A DNA stretch of 64,000 nt. It comes from Candidatus Nanopelagicus limnes (lineage in GTDB: Bacteria; Actinomycetota; Actinomycetes; Nanopelagicales; Nanopelagicaceae). The stretch covers positions 620,001 through 684,000 of the forward strand of contig NZ_CP016768.2 of assembly GCF_002287885.2 (NCBI RefSeq), in the 5' to 3' direction. The translations under genes and the position numbers were made by a program. The notes under the pieces are model-generated. The model made no database searches, had not been told where the DNA came from, and saw only the letters and a list, made by a program, of their open reading frames with translations. Of the stretch, positions 1-9,565 are shown in pieces; positions within the stretch are counted from its first letter, which is position 1; each line of letters opens with the position of its first letter.

Positions 1-423
1 GCACGTACTGGTTTAGTTGAACCAGGTGTTAGGGGAGCCGCCGGTTCTGGCTCACAAAGACTTTATAGCTTCCGCGATATTTTGGTTTTAAAAATTGTTA
101 AACGTTTATTAGATACTGGCGTTTCTCTGCAAAACATTAGAACTGCTGTTGAACATCTTCGATCACGTGGTGTTTCAGACCTTGAATCAATCACACTTAT
201 GAGCGATGGTGCTTCGATTTATGAATGCACTAGCCCGGACGAAATTGTGGATTTACTACAAGGTGGTCAAGGCGTATTTGGAATTGCGATTGGTAAAGTA
301 TGGAGCGAGGTTGAAGGCTCCCTATCTAACCTGCAAGGTGAGAGCCTGGAAGATGGTTCTTTGGTTGTAAGTGGTGAATCTAACGATGAGTTAGCTCAAC
401 GCAGGAAGCTTAAAGGCGCCTAA
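1..423 (+). CDS. MerR-family transcriptional regulator (3' part)
   Basis: The open frame runs in from the left edge (first codon at base 1), so the start and most of the N-terminal helix-turn-helix lie outside the window. The visible part holds the end of a MerR winged-helix domain (GSGSQRLYSFRDILVLKIVK), followed by a helical region and a conserved block around ECTSPDEIVDLLQGGQGVFG. These blocks closely resemble the mycobacterial Rv1830-type MerR proteins as I remember them. In mycobacteria that gene also sits just before the glycine decarboxylase gene, as here (gap about 44 bp to gcvP). It should bind DNA as a dimer; its target is not evident from the sequence. Family sure, specific role unknown. 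Confidence 0.9.
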   Translation, partial: ARTGLVEPGVRGAAGSGSQRLYSFRDILVLKIVKRLLDTGVSLQNIRTAVEHLRSRGVSDLESITLMSDGASIYECTSPDEIVDLLQGGQGVFGIAIGKVWSEVEGSLSNLQGESLEDGSLVVSGESNDELAQRRKLKGA

Positions 424-467
424 AACTACTAAAATTACTTCCCGCAAGATAAAGCCAAGGGGGAGTG

Positions 468-3311
468 ATGAGTCATCGGTCAGATTTTGTTGATCGTCAT
501 ATTGGTCCAAACCAATATCAAATACAAACCATGCTCCTTGAACTTGGTTTTAAGGATTTAGATTCTTTTGTTAAATCAGTAGTGCCTGCAAATATCCATA
601 TTAAGGGTGAAATTGAAAAATCACTACCTAATGGTATTTCTGAAGTGGATGCATTAACTGAGATTAAAGAGATTGCATCGCAGAACAAAATAATGAAGAA
701 TTTTATTGGCGCTGGGTACTACGGAACAATTACCCCAAATGTGATTTTAAGAAATGTACTAGAAAATCCTGGCTGGTACACCGCTTACACACCATATCAA
801 CCTGAAATTAGCCAAGGAAGATTAGAAGCTATTTTTGCATTTCAAACTGCGGTCACAGATTTAACTGGGCTTGCAATTGCTAATGCATCAATGCTTGATG
901 AAGCAACTGCCGCGGCAGAGGCTATGACACTCGCTCGTCGTGTTTGGCAAGGCAGTGATGAAGCTGCATTTGCAATTGATGCAAACTTGCATCCACATGT
1001 TAAAGCTGTGATTGAAACTAGAGCGAAACCATTAAAAATCAAGGTAATTGAGAGTGATTTTAAATCTGAGATAAATGAAGAGATATTTGCAGCGTTAATT
1101 GCCTACCCGAACTCAACTGGTGAAGTAAAAAACATCAAACCGATAATTGAGAAAATTCAGGCTAAGAATGCTCTAGCAATCATTGATTGTGATCTCTTGG
1201 CTTTAACGCTCTTTAAATCTCCAGGGGAGTGCGGGGCTGATATCGCTATGGGTTCTGCTCAACGTTTTGGTGTGCCGGTTGGATTTGGCGGTCCGCACGC
1301 AGGCTTTATGGCGGTAAGGAATGGATTAGAAAGATCTCTACCAGGAAGATTAGTAGGTCAATCAGTAGATTCGCACGGCAATTTAGCTTTCAGATTAGCT
1401 CTGCAAACACGAGAGCAGCATATTCGTCGCGATAAGGCGACGTCTAATATATGTACAGCGCAAGTTTTACTTGCAGTGATATCAGCCTTTTATGCAATGT
1501 GGCATGGTCCATCGGGTTTGAAAACAATAGCAACAAATATTCAAAAGCAGGCTTATGATTTTAGGAATTCATTGCAGGAATCAAATTACTCCGTTGGCAA
1601 TTATGAAATTTTTGACACTGTTTTAGTGAATACCAAGGATGCTACTCAGATTTATGAGGCGGCATTAAGCCAAGGGATTAACTTAAGATTAGTTGATAAG
1701 GAGCATTTAGCCGTCAGCTTTGACGAACAGAGCGCGCCAGCAGATTTGAATGATCTACTCAATCTATTCAATGCTAAAAGCAATCCAATTAAGAAAATTG
1801 TTTCAAATCTGAATCGTGCTAGTGATTTTCTAACTCATCCGATTTTTAATACTTATCACTCTGAAACCGCAATGCTTAGGTATATAAGAACCCTTTCTGA
1901 TCGTGACTTGGCACTAGATCGAACTATGATTCCTCTTGGTTCATGTACTATGAAATTAAATGCAACTTCAGAAATGATTCCGGTTACTTGGCCTTCATTT
2001 AACTCGATACATCCTTTCGCGCCAATTGATCAATCTGCTGGATATACGCAATTAATTGAGTCGCTAAGTAAATGGTTAGTCTCAGTTACTGGATATGACG
2101 CAGTTTCATTACAGCCAAATGCTGGGTCACAAGGGGAGTTTGCTGGTTTATTAGCAATTAGAAACTATCTTGATAGTAAGGGTGAACAATCAAGAGATAT
2201 TTGTCTGATTCCATCAAGTGCTCATGGAACAAATGCGGCAAGCGCGGTAATGGCTGGTATGAAAGTTATTGTGATTGCTTGTGATGAAAATGGAAATGTA
2301 AGCATTGATGATTTAAAAATTAAGATTGAGCAGTACAAAGAAACTCTAGCTGCCTTGATGGTTACCTATCCTTCAACTCATGGTGTATTTGAATCAGCGA
2401 TTTCTCAAATTTGCGAGATGATTCATGATGCTGGTGGTCAGGTGTATGTTGATGGTGCTAACTTGAACGCACTTGTTGGCGTTGCAAAACCAGGAAAATT
2501 CGGCGCCGATGTTTCGCATTTGAATTTACATAAAACCTTTTGTATTCCACATGGAGGTGGGGGACCAGGAGTTGGACCGGTAATTGCTCGATCTCACCTT
2601 GCACCATTCTTACCTAACCATCCAGCAAACAAGTTAGCCGGCCCTGCTACTGGACCAGGTCCAGTTTCTAGTGCGCCATTTGGTTCAGCTTCAATTCTGC
2701 CTATCTCTTGGATGTATATCCGAATGATGGGAGGCGCAGGTTTAACCAAAGCAACAGAAGTTGCTATTTTATCTGCCAATTATCTAGCTAAGAAAATAGA
2801 TCCACTTTTCCCAGTGCTTTACCGCGGACAGAATGGTCATATCGCACACGAATGCATAATCGATCTGCGAGAGATAACCAAGAAAACTGGCGTAACAGTT
2901 GATGATGTTGCCAAGCGTTTAATGGATCATGGTTTCCATGCGCCAACAGTGAGTTTCCCAGTTGCTGGAACAATGATGATTGAACCAACTGAATCTGAAG
3001 ATGTCAGAGAGCTAGATCGGTTTTTAGCGGCTATGGAAAGCATAAGAGGTGAGATTACTCAGATTGAATCAGGTGAGATTACCGTTGAGGATTCTCCATT
3101 GCGCCACGCACCTCACACAATGGGTGATCTAGTAAGAGATGATTGGGATCGAAAGTATTCACGTCAATCAGGTGCTTTTCCAAATGGTGAAAGTTTTGGA
3201 ATTGGAAGAGGTGGTAAATATTTGCCTACAGTTGGCCGCATAGATGGTGTTTATGGGGATAGGAATCTGGTGTGCAGTTGTTTGCCGATCGAGGAGTTAG
3301 CTTCTAACTAG
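468..3311 (+). CDS. gcvP: Glycine dehydrogenase (decarboxylating), P protein
   Basis: PLP-dependent P protein of the glycine cleavage system. It decarboxylates glycine and passes the aminomethyl group to the lipoyl arm of GcvH. About 947 residues is the usual length for the fused one-chain form. The N-terminal half starts SDFVDRHIGPN. The C-terminal half carries the PLP site NLHKTFCIPHGGGGPG, with the Schiff-base lysine near residue 690. I prefer ATG 468 over the in-frame GTG 465, because the purine-rich AAGGGGGAG ends right against the GTG but is better spaced from the ATG. gcvT and gcvH are not in the window. The convergent neighbour ends 26 bp downstream with no terminator visible. Confidence 0.97.
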   Translation: MSHRSDFVDRHIGPNQYQIQTMLLELGFKDLDSFVKSVVPANIHIKGEIEKSLPNGISEVDALTEIKEIASQNKIMKNFIGAGYYGTITPNVILRNVLENPGWYTAYTPYQPEISQGRLEAIFAFQTAVTDLTGLAIANASMLDEATAAAEAMTLARRVWQGSDEAAFAIDANLHPHVKAVIETRAKPLKIKVIESDFKSEINEEIFAALIAYPNSTGEVKNIKPIIEKIQAKNALAIIDCDLLALTLFKSPGECGADIAMGSAQRFGVPVGFGGPHAGFMAVRNGLERSLPGRLVGQSVDSHGNLAFRLALQTREQHIRRDKATSNICTAQVLLAVISAFYAMWHGPSGLKTIATNIQKQAYDFRNSLQESNYSVGNYEIFDTVLVNTKDATQIYEAALSQGINLRLVDKEHLAVSFDEQSAPADLNDLLNLFNAKSNPIKKIVSNLNRASDFLTHPIFNTYHSETAMLRYIRTLSDRDLALDRTMIPLGSCTMKLNATSEMIPVTWPSFNSIHPFAPIDQSAGYTQLIESLSKWLVSVTGYDAVSLQPNAGSQGEFAGLLAIRNYLDSKGEQSRDICLIPSSAHGTNAASAVMAGMKVIVIACDENGNVSIDDLKIKIEQYKETLAALMVTYPSTHGVFESAISQICEMIHDAGGQVYVDGANLNALVGVAKPGKFGADVSHLNLHKTFCIPHGGGGPGVGPVIARSHLAPFLPNHPANKLAGPATGPGPVSSAPFGSASILPISWMYIRMMGGAGLTKATEVAILSANYLAKKIDPLFPVLYRGQNGHIAHECIIDLREITKKTGVTVDDVAKRLMDHGFHAPTVSFPVAGTMMIEPTESEDVRELDRFLAAMESIRGEITQIESGEITVEDSPLRHAPHTMGDLVRDDWDRKYSRQSGAFPNGESFGIGRGGKYLPTVGRIDGVYGDRNLVCSCLPIEELASN

Positions 3312-3337
3312 ATCTTTATTACTTTACATAATGTGGA

Positions 3338-4066
3338 TTATCGGCGGTATACCAAGCGTCGAATAGCCCAGATTGTGACCATTGACCAAGCCTCCCAAAT
3401 GATTGCAAGGCTCATCTTTGAATACCCATTCTCACGTTCGACGAAGGTAATCGGGATCTGCTTTATTCTAAATCCAGCCGTAATTGCTTTTAACGCCATC
3501 TCTATTTGAAAACCATATCCTCTAGTTTCAATTTCTTCAAAATTTAACTTCTCTAGAAAGGTCCGAGGAATAACTCGGTACCCAGATGTTAGATCTTTAT
3601 AAGGTAATTTCAGGGCGAATGCTGCATATCCAGTACCCATTTTAGAAATCCACCGCCGTTGTGTTGGCCAATTAACCACCGAACCACCAGGAATCCACCT
3701 GGTTCCAATAACCAAAGTGTCGTTCGATGCAGCATTAAGCAGATCAACTAACTGTTCGGGTTGATGACTTAAATCCGCATCCATTTCAACAAAATACTGG
3801 TAACTGCCAGTTAAACCTTGCTTAAAACCAGCCAAATATGCTGGACCCAAACCAGATTTAATTTTGCGATTAAGAATTGAAAAACCTGGCAAATTCATTG
3901 ATTTAGCAATTTCAGCTGTTCTATCTGGTGAATCATCATCTACCAGCAAAATATCGATGTTAAAGCTATTAGAAATTAAATTCCTGGCAGCATCTAAACG
4001 CGATAACAATGATCTAATACTTTCAGATTCATTATATGTTGGAACCACTACTAATACTGAGATCAA
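3338..4066 (-). CDS. Polyprenol-phosphate mannosyltransferase (Ppm/DPM1-like)
   Basis: GT2-family glycosyltransferase of 242 residues that should transfer mannose from GDP-mannose to polyprenyl phosphate on the inner membrane face, supplying mannose for lipoglycans or protein mannosylation. The N-terminal VVVPTYNE, the acidic run DDDSPD (43-48) and the metal-binding DAD (96-98) are intact. There is no C-terminal membrane domain, as in the short DPM1 class. Start is TTG with a strong upstream GGAGAG. The TTG overlaps the lnt stop codon (TTGA), so translation is probably coupled. In mycobacteria this domain is fused to the Lnt domain as Ppm1; here they are two genes. The exact sugar acceptor is inferred. 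Confidence 0.88.
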   Translation of the reverse strand: MISVLVVVPTYNESESIRSLLSRLDAARNLISNSFNIDILLVDDDSPDRTAEIAKSMNLPGFSILNRKIKSGLGPAYLAGFKQGLTGSYQYFVEMDADLSHQPEQLVDLLNAASNDTLVIGTRWIPGGSVVNWPTQRRWISKMGTGYAAFALKLPYKDLTSGYRVIPRTFLEKLNFEEIETRGYGFQIEMALKAITAGFRIKQIPITFVERENGYSKMSLAIIWEAWSMVTIWAIRRLVYRR

Positions 4067-5445
4067 GATTCTCTCCTAACTCTTAGTAAAAGTAAGCCCA
4101 GCAACGCAATTATAGCCAATGGCTCTACAAGATGACCTAAAGACTGACGGTATGTAGAACCTTGACTAGTATTAATTCGACCCTTAAGTGTTGCTGGTTT
4201 GAACTTATCTAAACTACTAAGGATCCTCCCTTGGGATGATATAAAAGAAGTTGTACCAGTAGTAGAAACATATGCAATATTCCTGGCAGATTCCAATGCC
4301 CGCACTCTGGCAATATTGTGTTGTTGATCTAACTGACTAGTATTCCCAAAAGTTGCGTTATTGGTTTGCACCACTAGGAAATCATTTGTAGCTTCTGATA
4401 CAAAACTATCATTGATTAGTTCATAGCATATTAAAGTATTGAATTTTCTATTGTTAAGATCAAAAACTACATTCTGCTCCCCTGCCGAAAAATCGGTTAT
4501 CTGAGCCGAATACTGTGAAACTTTTTCGGCTACGGATCTCAACGGTAAATATTCACCAAATGGAGTTAGATATCGTTTCGTATAGATCTGGCCTTTGTCT
4601 GAATTATATAGAATTGATTGGTTTTTTGGACCTGCCATTGATTTCGTAACAGCTCCGATTAATATGGGAGTGTTTAACGTCATGGATAAATTCTTAATTG
4701 ATTCATTAACTTGCGGGTTTGTATTCACATCTACATCCACTGAGTTCTCTGGCCAAATAATTAAATCAACCTCGTTGGATCTGATTGATGAAAGCGATTG
4801 ATCAAGATGACGCCTAAAAACCTCTTGCGGCTTACTGTTGAAATCTAAACCAAGATTAACCACTCCCCCTTGAACCAAGGCAATTGATATTGGTTCTTGG
4901 GTTCGAACATTTGTTGGAATGAACCAACACACCGCCGGTAGTAAAGCTGCAATAACTAAGGATCTAAATTTGCGTGCACTACTTATTAATCCCAGTACCA
5001 GCGCAACTAAGGCAACTCCTCCGATTGGATATATGCCAGCAAGTGGAGAATCTACTTGCGTAAAACTCAATCGAGTCCAACCAAAACCAGTAAATGGGAC
5101 AGTTCTTAATAACAACTCTGTCAAAACATAAGACAAAGCGAAAAGATAATGATTGTACTTGGAGCCCTTGTTCACGAAAAACGCAGGAACTATAAATATC
5201 AATGCTTGCGATAAACATAAAATCAACCAAGGAACATTTCCCACGTAAATGCCCGTCCAATGTTGATTTAACAGAAGTAAACCAGCCCCGAAAAGATATG
5301 AGATATAAATGCGAGATTTCAATTGATTACGGGATAGGAGCGAAAACCAACCAGCCAATCCAATAAAAGCCAAAGGCCAAAATCCAAATGGTTCAAAAGA
5401 CAAGGAAGTTAACGCACCAAAAAATAATGCCAATAGATATCTCAT
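4063..5445 (-). CDS. lnt: Apolipoprotein N-acyltransferase
   Basis: Membrane enzyme that N-acylates the lipid-modified cysteine of lipoproteins. The 460-residue protein has several N-terminal membrane helices, a periplasm-facing nitrilase-like domain (about 185-430) and a final C-terminal helix. The Glu-Lys-Cys triad is visible: E233 in WPENS, K290 in TKRYLTPFGEY and C340 in LICYELIND. It abuts the exonuclease gene (stop TAA directly followed by ATG) and overlaps the mannosyltransferase gene by 4 bp. A likely in-window substrate is the FKBP lipoprotein at 12471. The synteny and the intact triad make the call firm. Confidence 0.93.
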   Translation of the reverse strand: MRYLLALFFGALTSLSFEPFGFWPLAFIGLAGWFSLLSRNQLKSRIYISYLFGAGLLLLNQHWTGIYVGNVPWLILCLSQALIFIVPAFFVNKGSKYNHYLFALSYVLTELLLRTVPFTGFGWTRLSFTQVDSPLAGIYPIGGVALVALVLGLISSARKFRSLVIAALLPAVCWFIPTNVRTQEPISIALVQGGVVNLGLDFNSKPQEVFRRHLDQSLSSIRSNEVDLIIWPENSVDVDVNTNPQVNESIKNLSMTLNTPILIGAVTKSMAGPKNQSILYNSDKGQIYTKRYLTPFGEYLPLRSVAEKVSQYSAQITDFSAGEQNVVFDLNNRKFNTLICYELINDSFVSEATNDFLVVQTNNATFGNTSQLDQQHNIARVRALESARNIAYVSTTGTTSFISSQGRILSSLDKFKPATLKGRINTSQGSTYRQSLGHLVEPLAIIALLGLLLLRVRRES

Positions 5446-6348
5446 TTATACCCAACCCAAAGCAGCCATAATTCGATCAATACTTGCACCTAATCCAAAC
5501 TCATCTTTTAAAGCTGAAATTTTGTCATATGACACTGGTTTAGTAGGAAGATCTATCTTCATCTCGGGGATTGCCACATCCATTGCACAACCAACTAGTT
5601 TTGGGGCAATGAGCGCATAATCTGAACTTTCTAATAATTTTTTGCGAAGATTGGGAGTTAATCGTTCATCACCAGACTTCGCAGCTGACATAACTTCTGG
5701 CAGGGTTTTGAATTGATTAGCGATCGTGGCAGCACCTTTTTCACCGATGCCACGAATACCGGGCAAACCATCAGATGAATCACCTCGAATCATTGCAAAC
5801 AAAGAGTATCGATCCCCAGGAATTTCATACTTCTTCGCGATCCAACTCAAGTCAACTAAATCATGGTTTGAAATACCTTTTGCCAAATAAACAACTTTTA
5901 CATCACGCTTATCATCAACTAATTGAAACAAATCACGATCCCCAGTCACAATCCTGATAGGACCATTTTGTTTAACGCTAAAAGTGGCCATTAAGTCATC
6001 AGCCTCATAATCATCAACGCCTACCATTGGAATACCAAGAGCATCTAGAACATCCAGTAACACAGGTATTTGTGGACCCAATGTATCCGGCTCTTCTTCA
6101 GCTCCAGTGTCATCAAGGCGATTTAATTTATAATCAGGAAATAAATCCACGCGCCAAGATGGACGCCAATCTCCCTCTAAACACGCTACTAATCGATTGG
6201 GCTGGTATTTAATTAATAATCGCGATGTCATATCTAAATATCCGCGAATAGCATTTACAGGCATGCCAGATGGTGATACCAAAGTGTCTGGCATTCCAAA
6301 ATATGCTCGATACCAAAGGGAAGCACTATCTAAAAGCATTAAGGTCAT
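5446..6348 (-). CDS. 5'-3' exonuclease (PolA N-terminal-like, FEN family)
   Basis: Stand-alone 5' nuclease of 300 residues, related to the N-terminal domain of DNA polymerase I; expected to remove RNA primers or flaps. The acidic metal ligands are in LLDSASLWYRAY near the N terminus, in DDYEADDLMA and in VTGDRDLFQLVD. A helix-3-turn-helix region follows (GDSSDGLPGIRGIGEKGA). There is no polymerase domain. The start codon overlaps the stop of the helicase gene (ATGA). The same helicase-exonuclease neighbourhood exists in mycobacteria (HelY / Rv2090). Whether a full polA exists elsewhere cannot be seen here. Confidence 0.92.
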   Translation of the reverse strand: MTLMLLDSASLWYRAYFGMPDTLVSPSGMPVNAIRGYLDMTSRLLIKYQPNRLVACLEGDWRPSWRVDLFPDYKLNRLDDTGAEEEPDTLGPQIPVLLDVLDALGIPMVGVDDYEADDLMATFSVKQNGPIRIVTGDRDLFQLVDDKRDVKVVYLAKGISNHDLVDLSWIAKKYEIPGDRYSLFAMIRGDSSDGLPGIRGIGEKGAATIANQFKTLPEVMSAAKSGDERLTPNLRKKLLESSDYALIAPKLVGCAMDVAIPEMKIDLPTKPVSYDKISALKDEFGLGASIDRIMAALGWV

Positions 6349-8687
6349 ACGGCCGCTCCAGCGTAAGCGATGACGCCACGATCAATTTTTCCTAAAGCCT
6401 GGTCGATAACAACCTGAAGATCTGGTGCTGCAGATCTTAACTGCCTAAGTAAATCTATGATTTGTTTCATTGATCGAACAAAATCCCCAACTGTCAGGTC
6501 ACTTCCTTTTAATATAGAAGTTAGAGAATGACCGCTGGCCCATTTATGAGATGCCCAACAAAAACCGAAATCTGGTGAACGCATAGGTTCTAAATTCAAA
6601 TCACTCTCTGCTTCATGAATTTTGCCATAAATTTTTGAAATTACAGCCAATGCATTCTGAACTTCCCCGCGTGGCACTTTAGCTGCTTCTTCATTTCTTG
6701 ATTCATAAATACAACTAGATATAACTGCCACTAAATCTGCTGGAGATAATTGATTAAATACACCTGCCTGGATGGATTCCGCTATCAAAAGATCAGTTTC
6801 GCCATATATTTTTGCTAGCATTTTCCCAGATTGAGCTATTGCATCATTATTTATATAACCGAACTTATCCAGTATGATCTTAATTCGATCAAAACGTTTA
6901 GCAATTACATTTGTGCGAGAGTTGATGCGTTCTTCTAATCCGTCAATTTCACGCTGTAATCGTTGTGCCCTTTCGGCAATTCTTGAATGATTCTCACGAT
7001 CTGGACAACCATGGCATGAATGATTCTTCATGCGTTTGCGAATACTGCCTATCTCTTCCTCTATTTCATGTCGTTTTCTTTTACTCCGTTTACTATCAGT
7101 TTCTAATTTCTTGATGGCTGCTCGCATACTGGAATACTCAACGAAATCTCCTTGGTCACATTTAGATTGATTGAATAGATCATCACGTGCAATTTCATTT
7201 TTCCTAATCTGTTTAGCCAATCCCACCACTGCTTTATCTGCTTGGAACTGCGCTAATGAAGATTCAAGTGAAGTTCTAGCACGTGTTGAACCAAATTGTG
7301 AGATTAGGTTAATACTCATGTTGTATGTTGGTTTAAAGGAGCTTTTAAGTGGATATGTTCTCGTGGAAGCTAAGCCACCAACCGAAGTTGAATCTAAATC
7401 ATTATTCCAAAGTATTACCGCATTACCTTCGATGTCTATTCCACGACGTCCAGCTCTGCCCGTTAACTGCGTGTATTCACCTGGAGAGATTGCCACATGA
7501 CCTTCACCATTCCATTTACTGAGTTTTTCAAGCACAACTGTTCGTGCTGGCATATTTATGCCTAGAGCTAATGTTTCAGTAGCGAAAACTGCCTTAACTA
7601 ATCCTTGTTGGAACAACTCCTCAACAGTTACTTTGAACGCTGGCAATAAACCTGCATGATGCGCAGCTATTCCACGCTCTAAAGCATCTGCCCATTCGTA
7701 ATACCCAAGTACAACTAAATCTTCTTCGGCCAAATTTTTCATATTCTTGGCTATGACGCTTCGAATAATCTTGCGTTCATCAGTATTAGTTAGCTTTATT
7801 CCAGCTGCTAAACATTGACGGACTGCTGCATCACAGTTATTCCTGGAGAAAATGAAGGTAATTGCTGGAAGCAATCCTTCCCGATCTAATTTCTCGATAA
7901 CCTCTGAGCGCATTAGAGGCTTAGGTCCCTTAGGTTTATCCCGCCAATTACCACGTACTTGACGATAAGAATCTCGTTCAAGTCTGGTCAATTCTGGATT
8001 TAGTTTTTGATTTTCGCCAAATAGATCAATTAAACGATTACCAAACAAAACATGTTGATATAGCGGAACAGGTCGGATTTCACTAACAATCACCTCGGTT
8101 TCACCGCGAACTGTTTGAAGCCACTCACCAAATTCTTCGGCATTTGATACTGTTGCGGAAAGGGAAATTATTTGAACGGCATCAGATAAATGGATCAGAA
8201 TTTCTTCCCAAACCGCTCCCCTGAACTTATCTGCTAGATAATGAACCTCATCCATCACTACATATTTAAGATCATCTATAGTTTTCGAATTGGAATAGAT
8301 CATGTTTCTTAACACTTCTGTAGTCATGATCACGATCTGAGCTTCAGAATTTATTGAGATGTCACCAGTGAGTAATCCAATTTTCGATTCACCATATTTC
8401 GCGCATAATTCTGTGAATTTCTGATTACTTAGAGCCTTAATTGGTGTTGTATAAAAACATTTTCCGCCTGAGTTGATAACTAGGTCTACTGCAAATTCAC
8501 CAATAATTGTCTTACCAGCTCCAGTGGGAGCAGCGACTAGCACCCCTTTTCCATTTTCTAATGCATGGCAAGCATCTATTTGGAAAGGATCTAACTCGAA
8601 TGGAAAACTTTCAGAAAACTTCTGCGTCTTAGGATACCTACCTTTGGATTTGTGCAATGCGTAGCTTTCAGCAGGAGAAAGAGTCAT
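6345..8687 (-). CDS. helY: DEAD/DEAH-box RNA helicase, HelY/Mtr4-like
   Basis: Superfamily 2 helicase of the Ski2/Mtr4 type. Motifs in order: Walker A AAPTGAGKT near residue 60, DEVH in VMDEVHYL, SAT in LSATVSN, and motif VI QLTGRAGRRG. A coiled-coil-rich section with a CHGCPDR cysteine pair and a C-terminal DSHCT-like domain follow. I chose ATG 8687 because it overlaps the diacylglycerol kinase stop as TAATG; a TTG four codons upstream (8699) is the alternative. About 780 residues is somewhat shorter than mycobacterial HelY. It likely acts in RNA processing or decay; the substrate is unknown. Confidence 0.92.
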   Translation of the reverse strand: MTLSPAESYALHKSKGRYPKTQKFSESFPFELDPFQIDACHALENGKGVLVAAPTGAGKTIIGEFAVDLVINSGGKCFYTTPIKALSNQKFTELCAKYGESKIGLLTGDISINSEAQIVIMTTEVLRNMIYSNSKTIDDLKYVVMDEVHYLADKFRGAVWEEILIHLSDAVQIISLSATVSNAEEFGEWLQTVRGETEVIVSEIRPVPLYQHVLFGNRLIDLFGENQKLNPELTRLERDSYRQVRGNWRDKPKGPKPLMRSEVIEKLDREGLLPAITFIFSRNNCDAAVRQCLAAGIKLTNTDERKIIRSVIAKNMKNLAEEDLVVLGYYEWADALERGIAAHHAGLLPAFKVTVEELFQQGLVKAVFATETLALGINMPARTVVLEKLSKWNGEGHVAISPGEYTQLTGRAGRRGIDIEGNAVILWNNDLDSTSVGGLASTRTYPLKSSFKPTYNMSINLISQFGSTRARTSLESSLAQFQADKAVVGLAKQIRKNEIARDDLFNQSKCDQGDFVEYSSMRAAIKKLETDSKRSKRKRHEIEEEIGSIRKRMKNHSCHGCPDRENHSRIAERAQRLQREIDGLEERINSRTNVIAKRFDRIKIILDKFGYINNDAIAQSGKMLAKIYGETDLLIAESIQAGVFNQLSPADLVAVISSCIYESRNEEAAKVPRGEVQNALAVISKIYGKIHEAESDLNLEPMRSPDFGFCWASHKWASGHSLTSILKGSDLTVGDFVRSMKQIIDLLRQLRSAAPDLQVVIDQALGKIDRGVIAYAGAAV

Positions 8688-9565
8688 TATATTTGCCAAG
8701 TTTTGAGTGCATTCGGAATATTCTCAATCTTTATTGGAAGTGTTGAAACGAATTCACCATCCGCAAAGGCTGATGCGTTTGCAGAAAGTTGAACTTTTCG
8801 ACCTTTAATTATTTCAATTCTTGGATGAGGTATGTGCTTACCAGCAAAGACCTTTGGGAATATGGTGAGCAATACTATTTTTGAAACCGGATGAACAAGT
8901 AAAATATCGAAAATGCCATCGGAATTGGAAGCGTTTGGACATATTCGCATACCTCCACCATAAGTTTCACCATTGGCTACAGAAAGCAACATGAAATCTT
9001 GCTTGAACTGCTTATCATCAATCGTTATTTCATACTCGCTTGGTTTAAACCTAGCTAGCGTAAATATTGTGGCTAATGTGTATTTTATTTGTCCTCTAGG
9101 CCAAGAAATTCTATTGGCTAATTTATTAACCAAAGCATCAAAACCTGTGCTTAATACTTGCACGAACCAACGTTTGCCGAAATCTCCAGTTATTAACCCT
9201 AAATCAATTGCGCTAGGTTCGTGAGATAGAACCGCGTTGAATATCTCTGCGACTGATTTCTTATGCGAACCGACAGCTCTTGCGAAATCATTGCCAGTAC
9301 CAGCAGGAATTACTGCCAAAGCGATATCTCGTTCTGCAACCTCCTGAAGGCATAAATTCACCAAACCATCGCCCCCAATAGCAACAACCCTTTCAAATCT
9401 ACCTTCGGATATTTTTAATCGAAGTTCTGTCGACGTATCTTCAGGGTTGGATTTACTAATTATTTCATATGGCAGATTGTTGTTCTTAAGAAGTACTTCT
9501 AGACTTCTACATAGATTAGTAGCTTTACCTTTACCTGCTTTTGAATTTAATACTAATAACCACAT
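8687..9565 (-). CDS. Diacylglycerol/lipid kinase (DagK catalytic domain)
   Basis: Cytosolic lipid kinase of 292 residues in the DAGK/YegS/BmrU family. The nucleotide-binding elements are visible: NSKAGKGKA near the N terminus, AIGGDGLVN near residue 82 and PAGTGNDFARA near 105. The C-terminal beta-sandwich contains the family-like FADGEFV. It should phosphorylate diacylglycerol or a related lipid; the precise lipid cannot be read from sequence. ATG directly follows the tatC stop with no gap. It lies in the conserved actinobacterial order pafBC-tatAC-DagK-helicase. Confidence 0.9.
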   Translation of the reverse strand: MWLLVLNSKAGKGKATNLCRSLEVLLKNNNLPYEIISKSNPEDTSTELRLKISEGRFERVVAIGGDGLVNLCLQEVAERDIALAVIPAGTGNDFARAVGSHKKSVAEIFNAVLSHEPSAIDLGLITGDFGKRWFVQVLSTGFDALVNKLANRISWPRGQIKYTLATIFTLARFKPSEYEITIDDKQFKQDFMLLSVANGETYGGGMRICPNASNSDGIFDILLVHPVSKIVLLTIFPKVFAGKHIPHPRIEIIKGRKVQLSANASAFADGEFVSTLPIKIENIPNALKTWQI

